The notes beneath the pieces were generated by a model. The model saw nothing but the letters and a program-made list of their open reading frames with translations, searched no databases and was not told the DNA's origin. The translations under genes were made by a program, and so were the position numbers. Below are positions 6,814 to 14,039 of a stretch of DNA of 64,000 nucleotides, one piece after another (within the stretch, counting starts at the first letter, position 1; the number at the start of each line of letters is the position of its first letter). This DNA comes from CAVVDT01 sp963747005 (GTDB lineage Bacteria > Pseudomonadota > Alphaproteobacteria > Rhizobiales > Aestuariivirgaceae), in assembly GCA_963747005.1 (NCBI GenBank), contig CAVVDT010000013.1:62001-126000 (forward strand). Reading direction: 5' to 3'.

Positions 6814-9672
6814 ATGTCAACTGTTGACGAACTCTTCAGCCAAGGTCTTCCTGTCCGCGTCAATGACGGCACCATCGGTGGCAATTTCCACGATTTGCAC
6901 TCGGATATCGCCCCGCTGGAAGGCGGCGGTTGGGTTGTCACTTGGTCCGGGCCCGATAGCGATGTTTTGGGTGTCCACGCCCAGATCTACGATTGCACCG
7001 GCAAGCCCTTGGGAGGCAACTTCCTGGTCAACGATACCGAGAGTGGAGTTCAGGCGGGAAGCTTCGTCACCCAACTGGCAGGCGGCGGCTTCGCCGTGAT
7101 CTGGTATGACAACACCGAAGGCGACGGGAACTTTGACACGTATGGGCGGATATTCGAGGCCGACGGCACGCCCGTGGGCGGCTCATTTGTCGTCAACAAC
7201 AACACATACCTCGACCAGCTTCCGGAGATGATTTATATGCGTGACACCGGCTTCGGCGCGGTCTTCTCGCAAGTAGACATCGATGCCACGAACCCCAGCG
7301 GTGGATATAATCTCTACGAAGTGGACGTCGACGTTACCGGTATGTCGACCTCGTTATCCAGTGATTTCCGCGTCAATGACTTCGAGGGCGAATCCCAGTA
7401 TGGGGGCGATGCGGCACTACTGGACTCGGGCGGATACGTGGTCGCCTACAATTCCAACTTTACGAATGATACCGGATACCACAACGGCGTCTTCGCGCAC
7501 TTCTTCGCCGCCGACGGATCGTCGATCGCCGAATTTCAAGTCGGGGACGTCGGGCAACAATACACATACAAAGTCACGATGGCCGGTCTGGCCGGCGGCG
7601 GCGCGGTGATCGCCACCGCGTCGAGCGACATTGGGATCTCCGCGCAGATCTTCAATGATCGCGGAGAGCCTGAAACGTCCGATTTCCTGGTCGTTGCGCA
7701 GTCCACTTACAACCTCGCGATCACCGCCCTTGCGGACGGTGGCTTCGTCATGATTTACGGTGATATGGGTATTGCCGCCACGATCTACAACGCGGACGGC
7801 AGCGTCCGCGTACCGGAATTCTCCCTGCCCCTTCATGGACATATTGACAGCATGTACGCAGCGGGGCTGCAGGACGGCAACTGGGCGATTACCTACACGG
7901 CGTACGGCGATGACGTCAATGCAGGACCAGATTTCTACGCGCAGGTCTTCTCGCCCAACACAGGCGGGCCACCGACACTCAGTTGCGTCTGCGACGGCGG
8001 CAAGGAGGTAGTGGGCGACGTGGCCGACAATGCGCTTGCTGGCAGCGATTGCACCGACCTGCTCAAGGGGTTTGCCGGCGACGACACGCTCGACGGCGGC
8101 GGATCGGGAGACAGCCTTGTCGGCGGTATGGGTAGCGACGTTGCCAGCTATGCATCGGCTTCCGCGGGCCTGCTGGCCGACCTTGCGAATCCGTACAACA
8201 ACACCGGCGATGCATTGGGCGACAGCTACACGAGCATCGAGAACCTTCTGGGTTCGGCCCATGCCGACGAACTGCGCGGCGACGGCGGCGCCAACCGCAT
8301 CGACGGCGGCGTTGGCAATGACACCCTCATCGGCAGGGCGGGCGACGACACGCTGCAGGGCCGCGGCGGGACCGATTATCTCGATGGCGGCAGCGGCCAC
8401 GACCGGCTGGTAGGTAATGCCGGCAACGACACGCTGCAGGGCCGCGGCGGGACCGATTATCTCGATGGCGGCAGCGGTCACGACCAGTTGGTGGGCAATG
8501 CCGGCAACGACACGCTCGACGGCGGCGGATCGGGAGACAGCCTTGTCGGCGGTATGGGTAGCGACGTTGCCAGCTATGCATCGGCTTCCGCGGGCCTGCT
8601 GGCCGACCTTGCGAATCCGTCCAACAACACCGGCGATGCATTGGGCGACAGCTACACGAGCATCGAGAACCTTCTGGGTTCGGCCCATGCCGACGAACTG
8701 CGCGGCGACGGCGGCGCCAACCGCATCGACGGCGGCGTTGGCAATGACACCCTCATCGGCAGGGCGGGCAACGATACGTTGCAAGGTGAAGGCGGCGGAG
8801 ATCATCTCAATGGCGGCTTCGGCAACGACCGGCTGGTGGGCCAGGGTGGGGGCGATTTGCTGCAAGCCGGCGACGGCAACGACACCTTGTTGGGTGGCTC
8901 CGGCAATGATACGCTGAGAGGGGACAGCGGCGCCGACCACCTGAACGGCAATGCGGGCAACGACCGGCTGGCGGGCAACGGTGATGCCGATTTCCTCAAT
9001 GGCGGTGGCGGCAACGACACCCTGTTCGGCGGTGGTGGGGCCGACAATCTCAACGGCGGCGCCGGTTTCGATCGGGTCGGCTACTTCTTCTCCGCCGCCG
9101 CCGTCACCGTCAACCTGAACACTGGGCATGGCTCGGGCGGCCTCGCAAACGGCGATACCTTGAGCAACATCGAGGCGGTGTCGGGCTCCGACAAGTTCGG
9201 CGACACGCTGATTGGACACGCCGGGGTCGATGTCGAGTTGAGCGGCAACGGCGGCGACGATTTCCTCAAGGGCCTCAACGGTAACGACACCCTGTTGGGC
9301 GGCACCGGCAACGACACTCTGCGGGGCGGCTTCGGCGATGATGTGCTGAATGGCGGCAAGGGCAGCGATCAACTGATCGGCGGTGACGGCAACGACAAGC
9401 TGATCGGCGGCGGCGGACCCGACACCTTCGTTTTCGACAACGGTTTCGGCAACGACACCATCACCGACTTCTCAGGCGCCAATAAGGAGAAGATCGACCT
9501 TTCCGGCGTCAGCGGCATCGTTGACTTTGCCGATCTGGTCGCCAACCACCTGGACGACCACGGCAGTTTCGTGGTGATCGTCGACGGCACCGACTCGATC
9601 ACGCTCGATGGCGTCACCATGAACCACATCGGTGACGGTCATGCCTTTTCGGCGGATGATTTCATGTTCTGA
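6814..9672 (+). CDS. Large RTX protein with repeated beta N-terminal region
   Basis: A 952-residue protein. Residues 1-390 contain imperfect repeats of about 50 residues with the pattern GGWVVTWSG...AQIYD...GKPLGGNFLVND, a beta-strand module common at the front of alphaproteobacterial RTX proteins. RTX nonapeptides (GGxGNDTLxG) fill residues about 410-870, interrupted by spacers of the ASYASASAGLLADLANP type. The last 78 residues match the C-terminal secretion region of the 401-residue paralogue. The start is the ATG at 6814 with AGGAG five bases upstream. No enzymatic domain is seen; a secreted or surface-bound adhesin or matrix protein is the likely role. Translocation would need a type I exporter encoded elsewhere. 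Confidence 0.9.
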   Translation: MSTVDELFSQGLPVRVNDGTIGGNFHDLHSDIAPLEGGGWVVTWSGPDSDVLGVHAQIYDCTGKPLGGNFLVNDTESGVQAGSFVTQLAGGGFAVIWYDNTEGDGNFDTYGRIFEADGTPVGGSFVVNNNTYLDQLPEMIYMRDTGFGAVFSQVDIDATNPSGGYNLYEVDVDVTGMSTSLSSDFRVNDFEGESQYGGDAALLDSGGYVVAYNSNFTNDTGYHNGVFAHFFAADGSSIAEFQVGDVGQQYTYKVTMAGLAGGGAVIATASSDIGISAQIFNDRGEPETSDFLVVAQSTYNLAITALADGGFVMIYGDMGIAATIYNADGSVRVPEFSLPLHGHIDSMYAAGLQDGNWAITYTAYGDDVNAGPDFYAQVFSPNTGGPPTLSCVCDGGKEVVGDVADNALAGSDCTDLLKGFAGDDTLDGGGSGDSLVGGMGSDVASYASASAGLLADLANPYNNTGDALGDSYTSIENLLGSAHADELRGDGGANRIDGGVGNDTLIGRAGDDTLQGRGGTDYLDGGSGHDRLVGNAGNDTLQGRGGTDYLDGGSGHDQLVGNAGNDTLDGGGSGDSLVGGMGSDVASYASASAGLLADLANPSNNTGDALGDSYTSIENLLGSAHADELRGDGGANRIDGGVGNDTLIGRAGNDTLQGEGGGDHLNGGFGNDRLVGQGGGDLLQAGDGNDTLLGGSGNDTLRGDSGADHLNGNAGNDRLAGNGDADFLNGGGGNDTLFGGGGADNLNGGAGFDRVGYFFSAAAVTVNLNTGHGSGGLANGDTLSNIEAVSGSDKFGDTLIGHAGVDVELSGNGGDDFLKGLNGNDTLLGGTGNDTLRGGFGDDVLNGGKGSDQLIGGDGNDKLIGGGGPDTFVFDNGFGNDTITDFSGANKEKIDLSGVSGIVDFADLVANHLDDHGSFVVIVDGTDSITLDGVTMNHIGDGHAFSADDFMF
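8082..8776 (+). repeat. Nested tandem duplications inside the RTX gene
   Basis: A segment of about 269 bp starting at 8082 is repeated almost base for base at 8508, an offset of 426 bp (142 codons). Between them a shorter unit of 81 bp (27 codons: TLQGRGGTDYLDGGSGHD) is repeated at 8349 and 8430. All offsets are multiples of three, so the frame is kept. Differences are few (tac to tcc in NPYNN/NPSNN, GDD/GND), which indicates recent expansion or ongoing gene conversion. Confidence 0.9.
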
Positions 9673-9784
9673 ACCTGTTTCGGCATTTCCGGGGCGCGTG
9701 GCGGCCGCTAGGTGCCCTGGATTGCCGAAATGTTCTCTTGACGGGTTGCGTGAAACAGGCGAAGAGCCCCACAAACGGAAATTG

Positions 9785-9861
9785 CGGGGCGTAGCGCAGT
9801 CTGGTAGCGCATCTGCTTTGGGAGCAGAGGGTCGCTGGTTCGAATCCGGCCGCCCCGACCA
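9785..9861 (+). tRNA. tRNA-Pro (TGG)
   Basis: A 77-nt cloverleaf with CCA encoded. Acceptor strands CGGGGCG and CGCCCCG pair fully. The anticodon stem TCTGC/GCAGA holds the loop TTTGGGA, giving anticodon TGG. The T arm contains GGTTCGAATCC. Confidence 0.95.
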
Positions 9862-9893
9862 CGCTCCGGCCATCGATGAAGGGGTGAACGAGC

Positions 9894-10199
9894 ATGACCG
9901 CACGCATTTTCCAGCCCGCCCGCAACGCCATGCAGTCCGGCAAGGCCAGAAGCCGCGGCTGGGTGCTGGTCTACGACGCCGAAGCCCCGCGCAGCGCCGA
10001 TCCGCTCATGGGCTGGACCTCGTCCGGCGACATGAAGCAGCAATTGCGCCTGACTTTCGACAGCCGCGAGGCGGCCATCGCCTATGCCGAACGCAACGGC
10101 ATCGCCTACCGCGTCGAAGACACCAAGCCGGTGCGCCGGCAGATCAAGTCCTATTCGGACAACTTTCGCTGGGGCCGCACCGACAACTGGACCCACTGA
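9894..10199 (+). CDS. NDUFS4-like complex I accessory subunit
   Basis: A 101-residue protein of the ETC complex I subunit (NDUFS4, 18-kDa) family, an accessory subunit found in alphaproteobacterial and mitochondrial NADH dehydrogenase. Family landmarks are RIFQPARNAMQSGKA at the start, WVLVYD, the PLMGWTSSGDMKQQLRLTF core, and the C-terminal KSYSDNFRWGRTDNWTH. The length is normal for the bacterial form. It lies away from any nuo cluster, between tRNA-Pro and tRNA-Arg, which is usual for this gene. The ATG at 9894 is the natural start. Confidence 0.93.
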   Translation: MTARIFQPARNAMQSGKARSRGWVLVYDAEAPRSADPLMGWTSSGDMKQQLRLTFDSREAAIAYAERNGIAYRVEDTKPVRRQIKSYSDNFRWGRTDNWTH

Positions 10200-10300
10200 C
10201 CGCGACGCCATATGGCCACCAGCACCCGGCGGATGCCAGATCGGCATGCAATTGGGTGGAATCACGCTATTGCATAAAAGCTGATCGGTCTTAAGTGGTT

Positions 10301-10349
10301 GAGCATGATGTTGCCCGAAAAGCGGTATCCACTTTTCGGTATCATGCTC
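10301..10349. repeat. RIME-like intergenic palindrome, copy C (near perfect)
   Basis: The outer arms GAGCATGAT and ATCATGCTC are perfect inverted repeats. The inner arms CCGAAAAG and CTTTTCGG are also perfect, around a short loop. This structure is typical of small palindromic intergenic repeats of rhizobia. It lies 14 bp before tRNA-Arg and could fold in RNA on either strand. Confidence 0.75.
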
Positions 10350-10363
10350 TAGACTGAGGCAAC

Positions 10364-10440
10364 GGCCCCGTAGCTCAGTTGGATAGAGCAGCAGCCTTCT
10401 AAGCTGTAGGTCGCACGTTCGAATCGTGCCGGGGTCGCCA
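10364..10440 (+). tRNA. tRNA-Arg (TCT)
   Basis: A 77-nt cloverleaf with CCA encoded. The acceptor strands GGCCCCG and CGGGGTC pair with one G-T. The anticodon arm GCAGC-CTTCTAA-GCTGT gives TCT. The T arm reads GTTCGAATC. Confidence 0.95.
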
Positions 10441-10480
10441 TCACGGTTGTCCTCCACCCTCCAACGACAGGTAGCGATCT

Positions 10481-11245
10481 ATGGATCTGATGCTTCAAGG
10501 CAAGCGCGCGCTGATCACCGGGAGCACGCGCGGCATCGGCAGGGCAATTGCCGAACGGCTGGCCGGGGAGGGCGCCAAGGTTTCGATCTGCGCCCGCAAC
10601 CGCGATGCTGTCGCCGAAGCGGTGAAGGCGCTCGCCGGCAGCGGCGCCACGGCTTTCGGTGAGGCTTGCGATGTGTCGAAGCCCGATCAACTGAAAGCCT
10701 GGATCGAGGCATCCGCGGCCCATCTGGGCGGCATCGACATTCTCATCGCCAACGCCAGCGCGCTGGCCGACGGGGCAGACCCGCAAGCCTTTGCGCAAGC
10801 CTACGGGGTCGATCTCATGCATACGGTGAATGCCGCCAACCTGGCGCGGCCGTGGCTAGAGCAATCCCCATCGGGGGCGATCATCGCCATATCTTCCGTC
10901 TCGGGGGTGGAGGACTACGGCTACCACGAGGCCGCCTACGGGGCGATGAAGGCGGCGCTGCTGTTCTACGTCAAGACCCTGTCGCGCGAACTGGCGCCGA
11001 AGGGCGTGCGGGTCAACGCGGTCAGCCCCGGCACCACCTACTTCAAGGGAGGTTTCTGGGCGATGGTCGAACGTGACGACCCGGCAGGCTTTGCCAGAGC
11101 CATGGCCAACAACCCCATGGGGCGCATGGCAACCCCCGCCGACATCGCCAATGCCGCCTGCTTTCTCGCCAGTCCGGCGGCGGCGTTCATCACCGGCGCC
11201 AACCTGGTGGTCGACGGCGGCTATACCCGGCGCATCCAGAACTAG
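10481..11245 (+). CDS. SDR family oxidoreductase
   Basis: A 254-residue classical short-chain dehydrogenase/reductase. The dinucleotide-binding motif TGSTRGIG lies at about residues 14-21, followed by NAS in place of NAG. The catalytic serine is in ISSVSG and the YGAMK motif supplies the Tyr-Lys pair. The C-terminal GANLVVDGGYTRRI is typical of the FabG-like branch. An arginine in CARNR after the second strand suggests NADP(H). The substrate cannot be told from sequence. It starts 41 bp after tRNA-Arg and ends 25 bp before the DUF4202 gene, so the two may be cotranscribed. Confidence 0.92.
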   Translation: MDLMLQGKRALITGSTRGIGRAIAERLAGEGAKVSICARNRDAVAEAVKALAGSGATAFGEACDVSKPDQLKAWIEASAAHLGGIDILIANASALADGADPQAFAQAYGVDLMHTVNAANLARPWLEQSPSGAIIAISSVSGVEDYGYHEAAYGAMKAALLFYVKTLSRELAPKGVRVNAVSPGTTYFKGGFWAMVERDDPAGFARAMANNPMGRMATPADIANAACFLASPAAAFITGANLVVDGGYTRRIQN

Positions 11246-11269
11246 CGATCAATCGGGAGCCCGTCGAAC

Positions 11270-11860
11270 ATGAGCAGGGAACGCCTTCGCCGCGTCATCG
11301 CGCTGATCGATGCCGCCAACGCCGCCGATCCCAACGTCATTGCCACGCCCGAGGGGCCGCGGCCGGCCGAACTGGTCTACGGCGAGCGCATGAGCGCCGA
11401 ACTGTCGCGCTTTCGCCCCGATGCCGGCGATCATCTCGCCATTGCCGTGCGCGGCCAGCATATCGAGCGCTGGACCTCGCCGCGCAGCAGCTATCCGCAA
11501 GGCCGCACCGGTTATCTCAAATGGCGCAAGGACCTGAAGGATCATCATGCCGCCCGTGTCGCTGCGCTGATGGCCGAAGCCGGCTATGCCGCGCCCGATG
11601 TGGAACGCGTTGTCGCGCTGGTCAGGAAGGAGCGGCTCAAATACGACCCCGAGGCCCAGGCGCTGGAGGATGTCGTATGCCTGGTGTTCCTCGCCCATTA
11701 TGCCGGCGACTTCATCGCCAAGCACGAAGACGAAAAGGTCATTGGCATCCTGTCCAAGACCGCGGCGAAGATGTCGGCGGAGGGCCTGGAGGCCGCTTCG
11801 CATCTGGCGCTTCCCGAACGCCTCGGCCGGCTGCTCGGCGAAGCTTTGAGCCCTGCTTAG
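11270..11860 (+). CDS. DUF4202 family protein
   Basis: A 196-residue soluble protein of the DUF4202 family. Matching segments, from memory of the family, are LIDAANAADPN at the start, VYGERMS, the central RGQHIERWTSPRSSYPQG with GYLKWRKDLK, and VCLVFLAHYAGDFIAKHEDE. The conserved His, Arg, Asp and Glu residues recall an HD-type metal hydrolase arrangement, but no activity is established to my knowledge. A modest GGGAG lies about 14 bp before the start. It follows the SDR gene on the same strand, and its end faces the bactofilin gene. Confidence 0.85.
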   Translation: MSRERLRRVIALIDAANAADPNVIATPEGPRPAELVYGERMSAELSRFRPDAGDHLAIAVRGQHIERWTSPRSSYPQGRTGYLKWRKDLKDHHAARVAALMAEAGYAAPDVERVVALVRKERLKYDPEAQALEDVVCLVFLAHYAGDFIAKHEDEKVIGILSKTAAKMSAEGLEAASHLALPERLGRLLGEALSPA

Positions 11861-11879
11861 TGAATGATGGCCGCCGACG

Positions 11880-12395
11880 CTATTTCGCCGCCCTGCCTTT
11901 GGCGGACAGCGGTCGGAAAAGCGGATCCTTCGCCGTGTGATTTTCGCCATCGGGAGTGACAAGCGGCCGGGCATGGTTGGTGCCGTGGCCCCAATGAAAC
12001 GGGTCGGCCAGGTTCTCGAGCGGGGTGTCGGAATGGTGAATCAGCCCCTCCACCCAGGCCCCGTCATCCATCGTCAGGGTGGTGCTGATTACATCGCCCT
12101 GCACATGGGCACCGGCGAGGACATGCACATGAATGCCGCGGATCGGACCGACCACCCGGCCGCGCACGATGACATCCTCGGCCACCACGCAACCGTGCAC
12201 GACCCCGTTGACGTCCACCACCGCGGCGTGCGCCCTGACATCGCCATGCACATTGCCGTCGATCTGCAACTCGCCGGCCGAGTGGAGATGGCCCTCTATA
12301 TCCACATCCGCGGTGATGATCGAGGGAGCGCCGCCGATATCGCGCACCGGCTCGACCGGTTTCCGGCGCCTAGTCAGAAATCGCCTGAAGTTCAT
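11880..12395 (-). CDS. Bactofilin
   Basis: A 171-residue polymer-forming cytoskeletal protein. After a basic N-terminus (MNFRRFLTRRRKP) comes the bactofilin right-handed beta-helix repeat: IITADVDIEGHLHSAGELQI, then DGNVHGDVRAHAAVV and later VQGDVIS. Bactofilins self-assemble without nucleotide into membrane-associated filaments that place cell-wall enzymes. The ATG at 12395 lies 26 bp inside the upstream M23 peptidase gene, which indicates translational coupling. Pairing with an M23 endopeptidase is a recurrent arrangement in which the filament scaffolds the hydrolase at curved or stalk-forming sites. Confidence 0.92.
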   Translation of the reverse strand: MNFRRFLTRRRKPVEPVRDIGGAPSIITADVDIEGHLHSAGELQIDGNVHGDVRAHAAVVDVNGVVHGCVVAEDVIVRGRVVGPIRGIHVHVLAGAHVQGDVISTTLTMDDGAWVEGLIHHSDTPLENLADPFHWGHGTNHARPLVTPDGENHTAKDPLFRPLSAKGRAAK

Positions 12396-13677
12396 CACGC
12401 ACCTTCCAGAAGCGCACAGGGTTGATGGGGCGCCCGTTGACGCGCGTTTCATAGTGCAGATGATAACCGGTGCTGCGACCGGTATCGCCGAGATAACCGA
12501 CGACTTCGCCGCGTTTGACTTTGTCGCCGGCCTTTACCTTGATGGCCTTGAGGTGGGCAAACCGCGTGCTCACGCCGAACCCGTGGTCGATCTCGACCAG
12601 ACGGCCATAGCCGCCATCCCAGCCGGCCACCACGACCTTGCCCGAGGCCGTGGCGAGGACCGGTGAACCATAGGGCGCCTTGAAGTCGATGCCGGTATGC
12701 AAGGCGAGGACGTGCAGCAGCGGGTCCCGGCGCATGCCGAACGGGCTGGTGATGCGCTCGGCCTTGCGCAGCGGCAGCCACACCGGCATGCGGCTGCCCT
12801 CGTAGCGCAGCTTCTTGATCTCGGCGAGATTGGCGGTGACCTGATCCATCAGTTCGGTAATGCGCCCCGAGCCCAGATTGGCCGCTGTGGCGACCACCAG
12901 CGGACCGCCCATGTTGGCGTTGCTCATGGACGAACCGGCAACGACCGCCTTGGCATCGATGCCGAGCCGGCTGAAAACGCGGCGGGCATTTGAAGCCTCG
13001 CGCGCCGTCTCGGCAACCACGTCCTCGAGCAGGCTCGCCGCCTTGTCGTCATAGGCCTGATACAGGCGCTGCATGTCGGCAAGCGGCGCCAGGGCTTCCT
13101 CGCGGGTACGGAAGGCGGTGGCGTATTTCTTGCGGAAGGTCGTTTCGTTGAGACTGTCGCCTGGCGCCTTGACGGCGGGACTGGACGCCTTCGACGGCTT
13201 CTTGTCGCTCGTCGTCTTGTCTGTCTGGCCGGGCTGCGTCGGCATCCAGCCCTGGTGGAAGAATTCGCTCAACAGGCGCTGGCGCTGCACCAGCTTGTCG
13301 TAGTCCGCACGCACGGCGTCGACCTTGTCGAGATATTCGCCCTGATCGAGCAGCAGCTTGTCATTCATGCGGTCGATGGCGCGGCGCAATTCGGCGATTC
13401 GATCCTCGTATTCAAGCCGCGCCTGGTAGAGCCGGCGTTCCTTGACCACCAGAAGCTGGTCCTTGAAGGCCACGTTGATGCTGGCGTAGGCGACCCAGAA
13501 CAGCCCGGCCATGCCGAACACCAGCGCCGCCATCTGATGCCAGGGTTTCAGGGCAAAGAAGCGGACATTTCCGTCGCTGCGCAAATAGATCTGGCGGGCC
13601 CGAAAGATGCCGGTGATTCGCGAAATCAGCCCCCGCCTGCGTGGCCGCACATGATGATGGGCGTGGCGATGCCGCAT
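12370..13677 (-). CDS. Membrane-anchored M23 (LytM) peptidoglycan peptidase
   Basis: A 435-residue bitopic protein. A histidine/arginine-rich cytoplasmic head (MRHRHAHHHVRPRRR) is followed by one membrane segment (MAALVFGMAGLFWVAYASI), a long coiled coil (YEDRIAELRRAIDRM), and a C-terminal M23 domain. The zinc site is visible as HTGIDFKAP (HxxxD) and YHLHYE (HxH). The enzyme cuts peptide crosslinks in peptidoglycan in the periplasm. The ATG at 13677 has GGGAGGGGGG directly upstream; an earlier in-frame codon lacks one. Overlap with bactofilin suggests the two act as one module in shaping the cell. Confidence 0.94.
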   Translation of the reverse strand: MRHRHAHHHVRPRRRGLISRITGIFRARQIYLRSDGNVRFFALKPWHQMAALVFGMAGLFWVAYASINVAFKDQLLVVKERRLYQARLEYEDRIAELRRAIDRMNDKLLLDQGEYLDKVDAVRADYDKLVQRQRLLSEFFHQGWMPTQPGQTDKTTSDKKPSKASSPAVKAPGDSLNETTFRKKYATAFRTREEALAPLADMQRLYQAYDDKAASLLEDVVAETAREASNARRVFSRLGIDAKAVVAGSSMSNANMGGPLVVATAANLGSGRITELMDQVTANLAEIKKLRYEGSRMPVWLPLRKAERITSPFGMRRDPLLHVLALHTGIDFKAPYGSPVLATASGKVVVAGWDGGYGRLVEIDHGFGVSTRFAHLKAIKVKAGDKVKRGEVVGYLGDTGRSTGYHLHYETRVNGRPINPVRFWKVRDELQAISD

Positions 13678-14039
13678 CCCCCCTCCCTTGACTTGCAGCA
13701 CGCCGTGCCCCTGCCGCACGTGCCTTCAACACCTTTTCGGGCGAGTCTTTGTCGAATTTGCGGCATCATTGAAATTCTGTGCCATCATTGCCGCAAGGCG
13801 GAATGGATGGCGGCGCCGGCGACGTGCCCTTTCGGATGCGCCGCCATGCTTTTGACCATTTCTCGACGTTGTGTGCGCCCGCGGTCCGCTCCGATACGGA
13901 CGGCCCCCGACAGCAGCGGCAAATCGGTGGCATTGGATCAGGGTCTGTGGAGATGGATCCGGACGGCGGTCCTGTACATTACCAGGCCCAACGGGCAAGA
14001 ATGCCCTGAAGCGGTAATGCCATGGCAAGGAAGGCTTAA
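13678..14039. other. Divergent intergenic region, no gene seen
   Basis: About 360 bp between the M23 peptidase start and the AsmA-like gene, which are transcribed away from each other. It must hold promoters for both. I found no reading frame with protein-like composition, no RNA gene and no convincing operator. The last 15 bp carry the AAGGAAGG ribosome site of the AsmA-like gene. Confidence 0.5.

Noticed and set aside
8082..8776. CRISPR-like regularly spaced DNA repeats
   Set aside because: The repeats are in-frame RTX codons with no uniform spacers and no cas genes in the window.
7417..9372. Long open frame on the minus strand across the RTX gene
   Set aside because: It is antisense to a repetitive GC-rich gene, its product is a low-complexity string of Val-Ala-Ile repeats, and there is no ribosome site.
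9672..9785. Terminator after the large RTX gene
   Set aside because: TTTCGGCA and TGCCGAAA are complementary, but the loop is over 40 nt and no T-run follows, so support is too weak.
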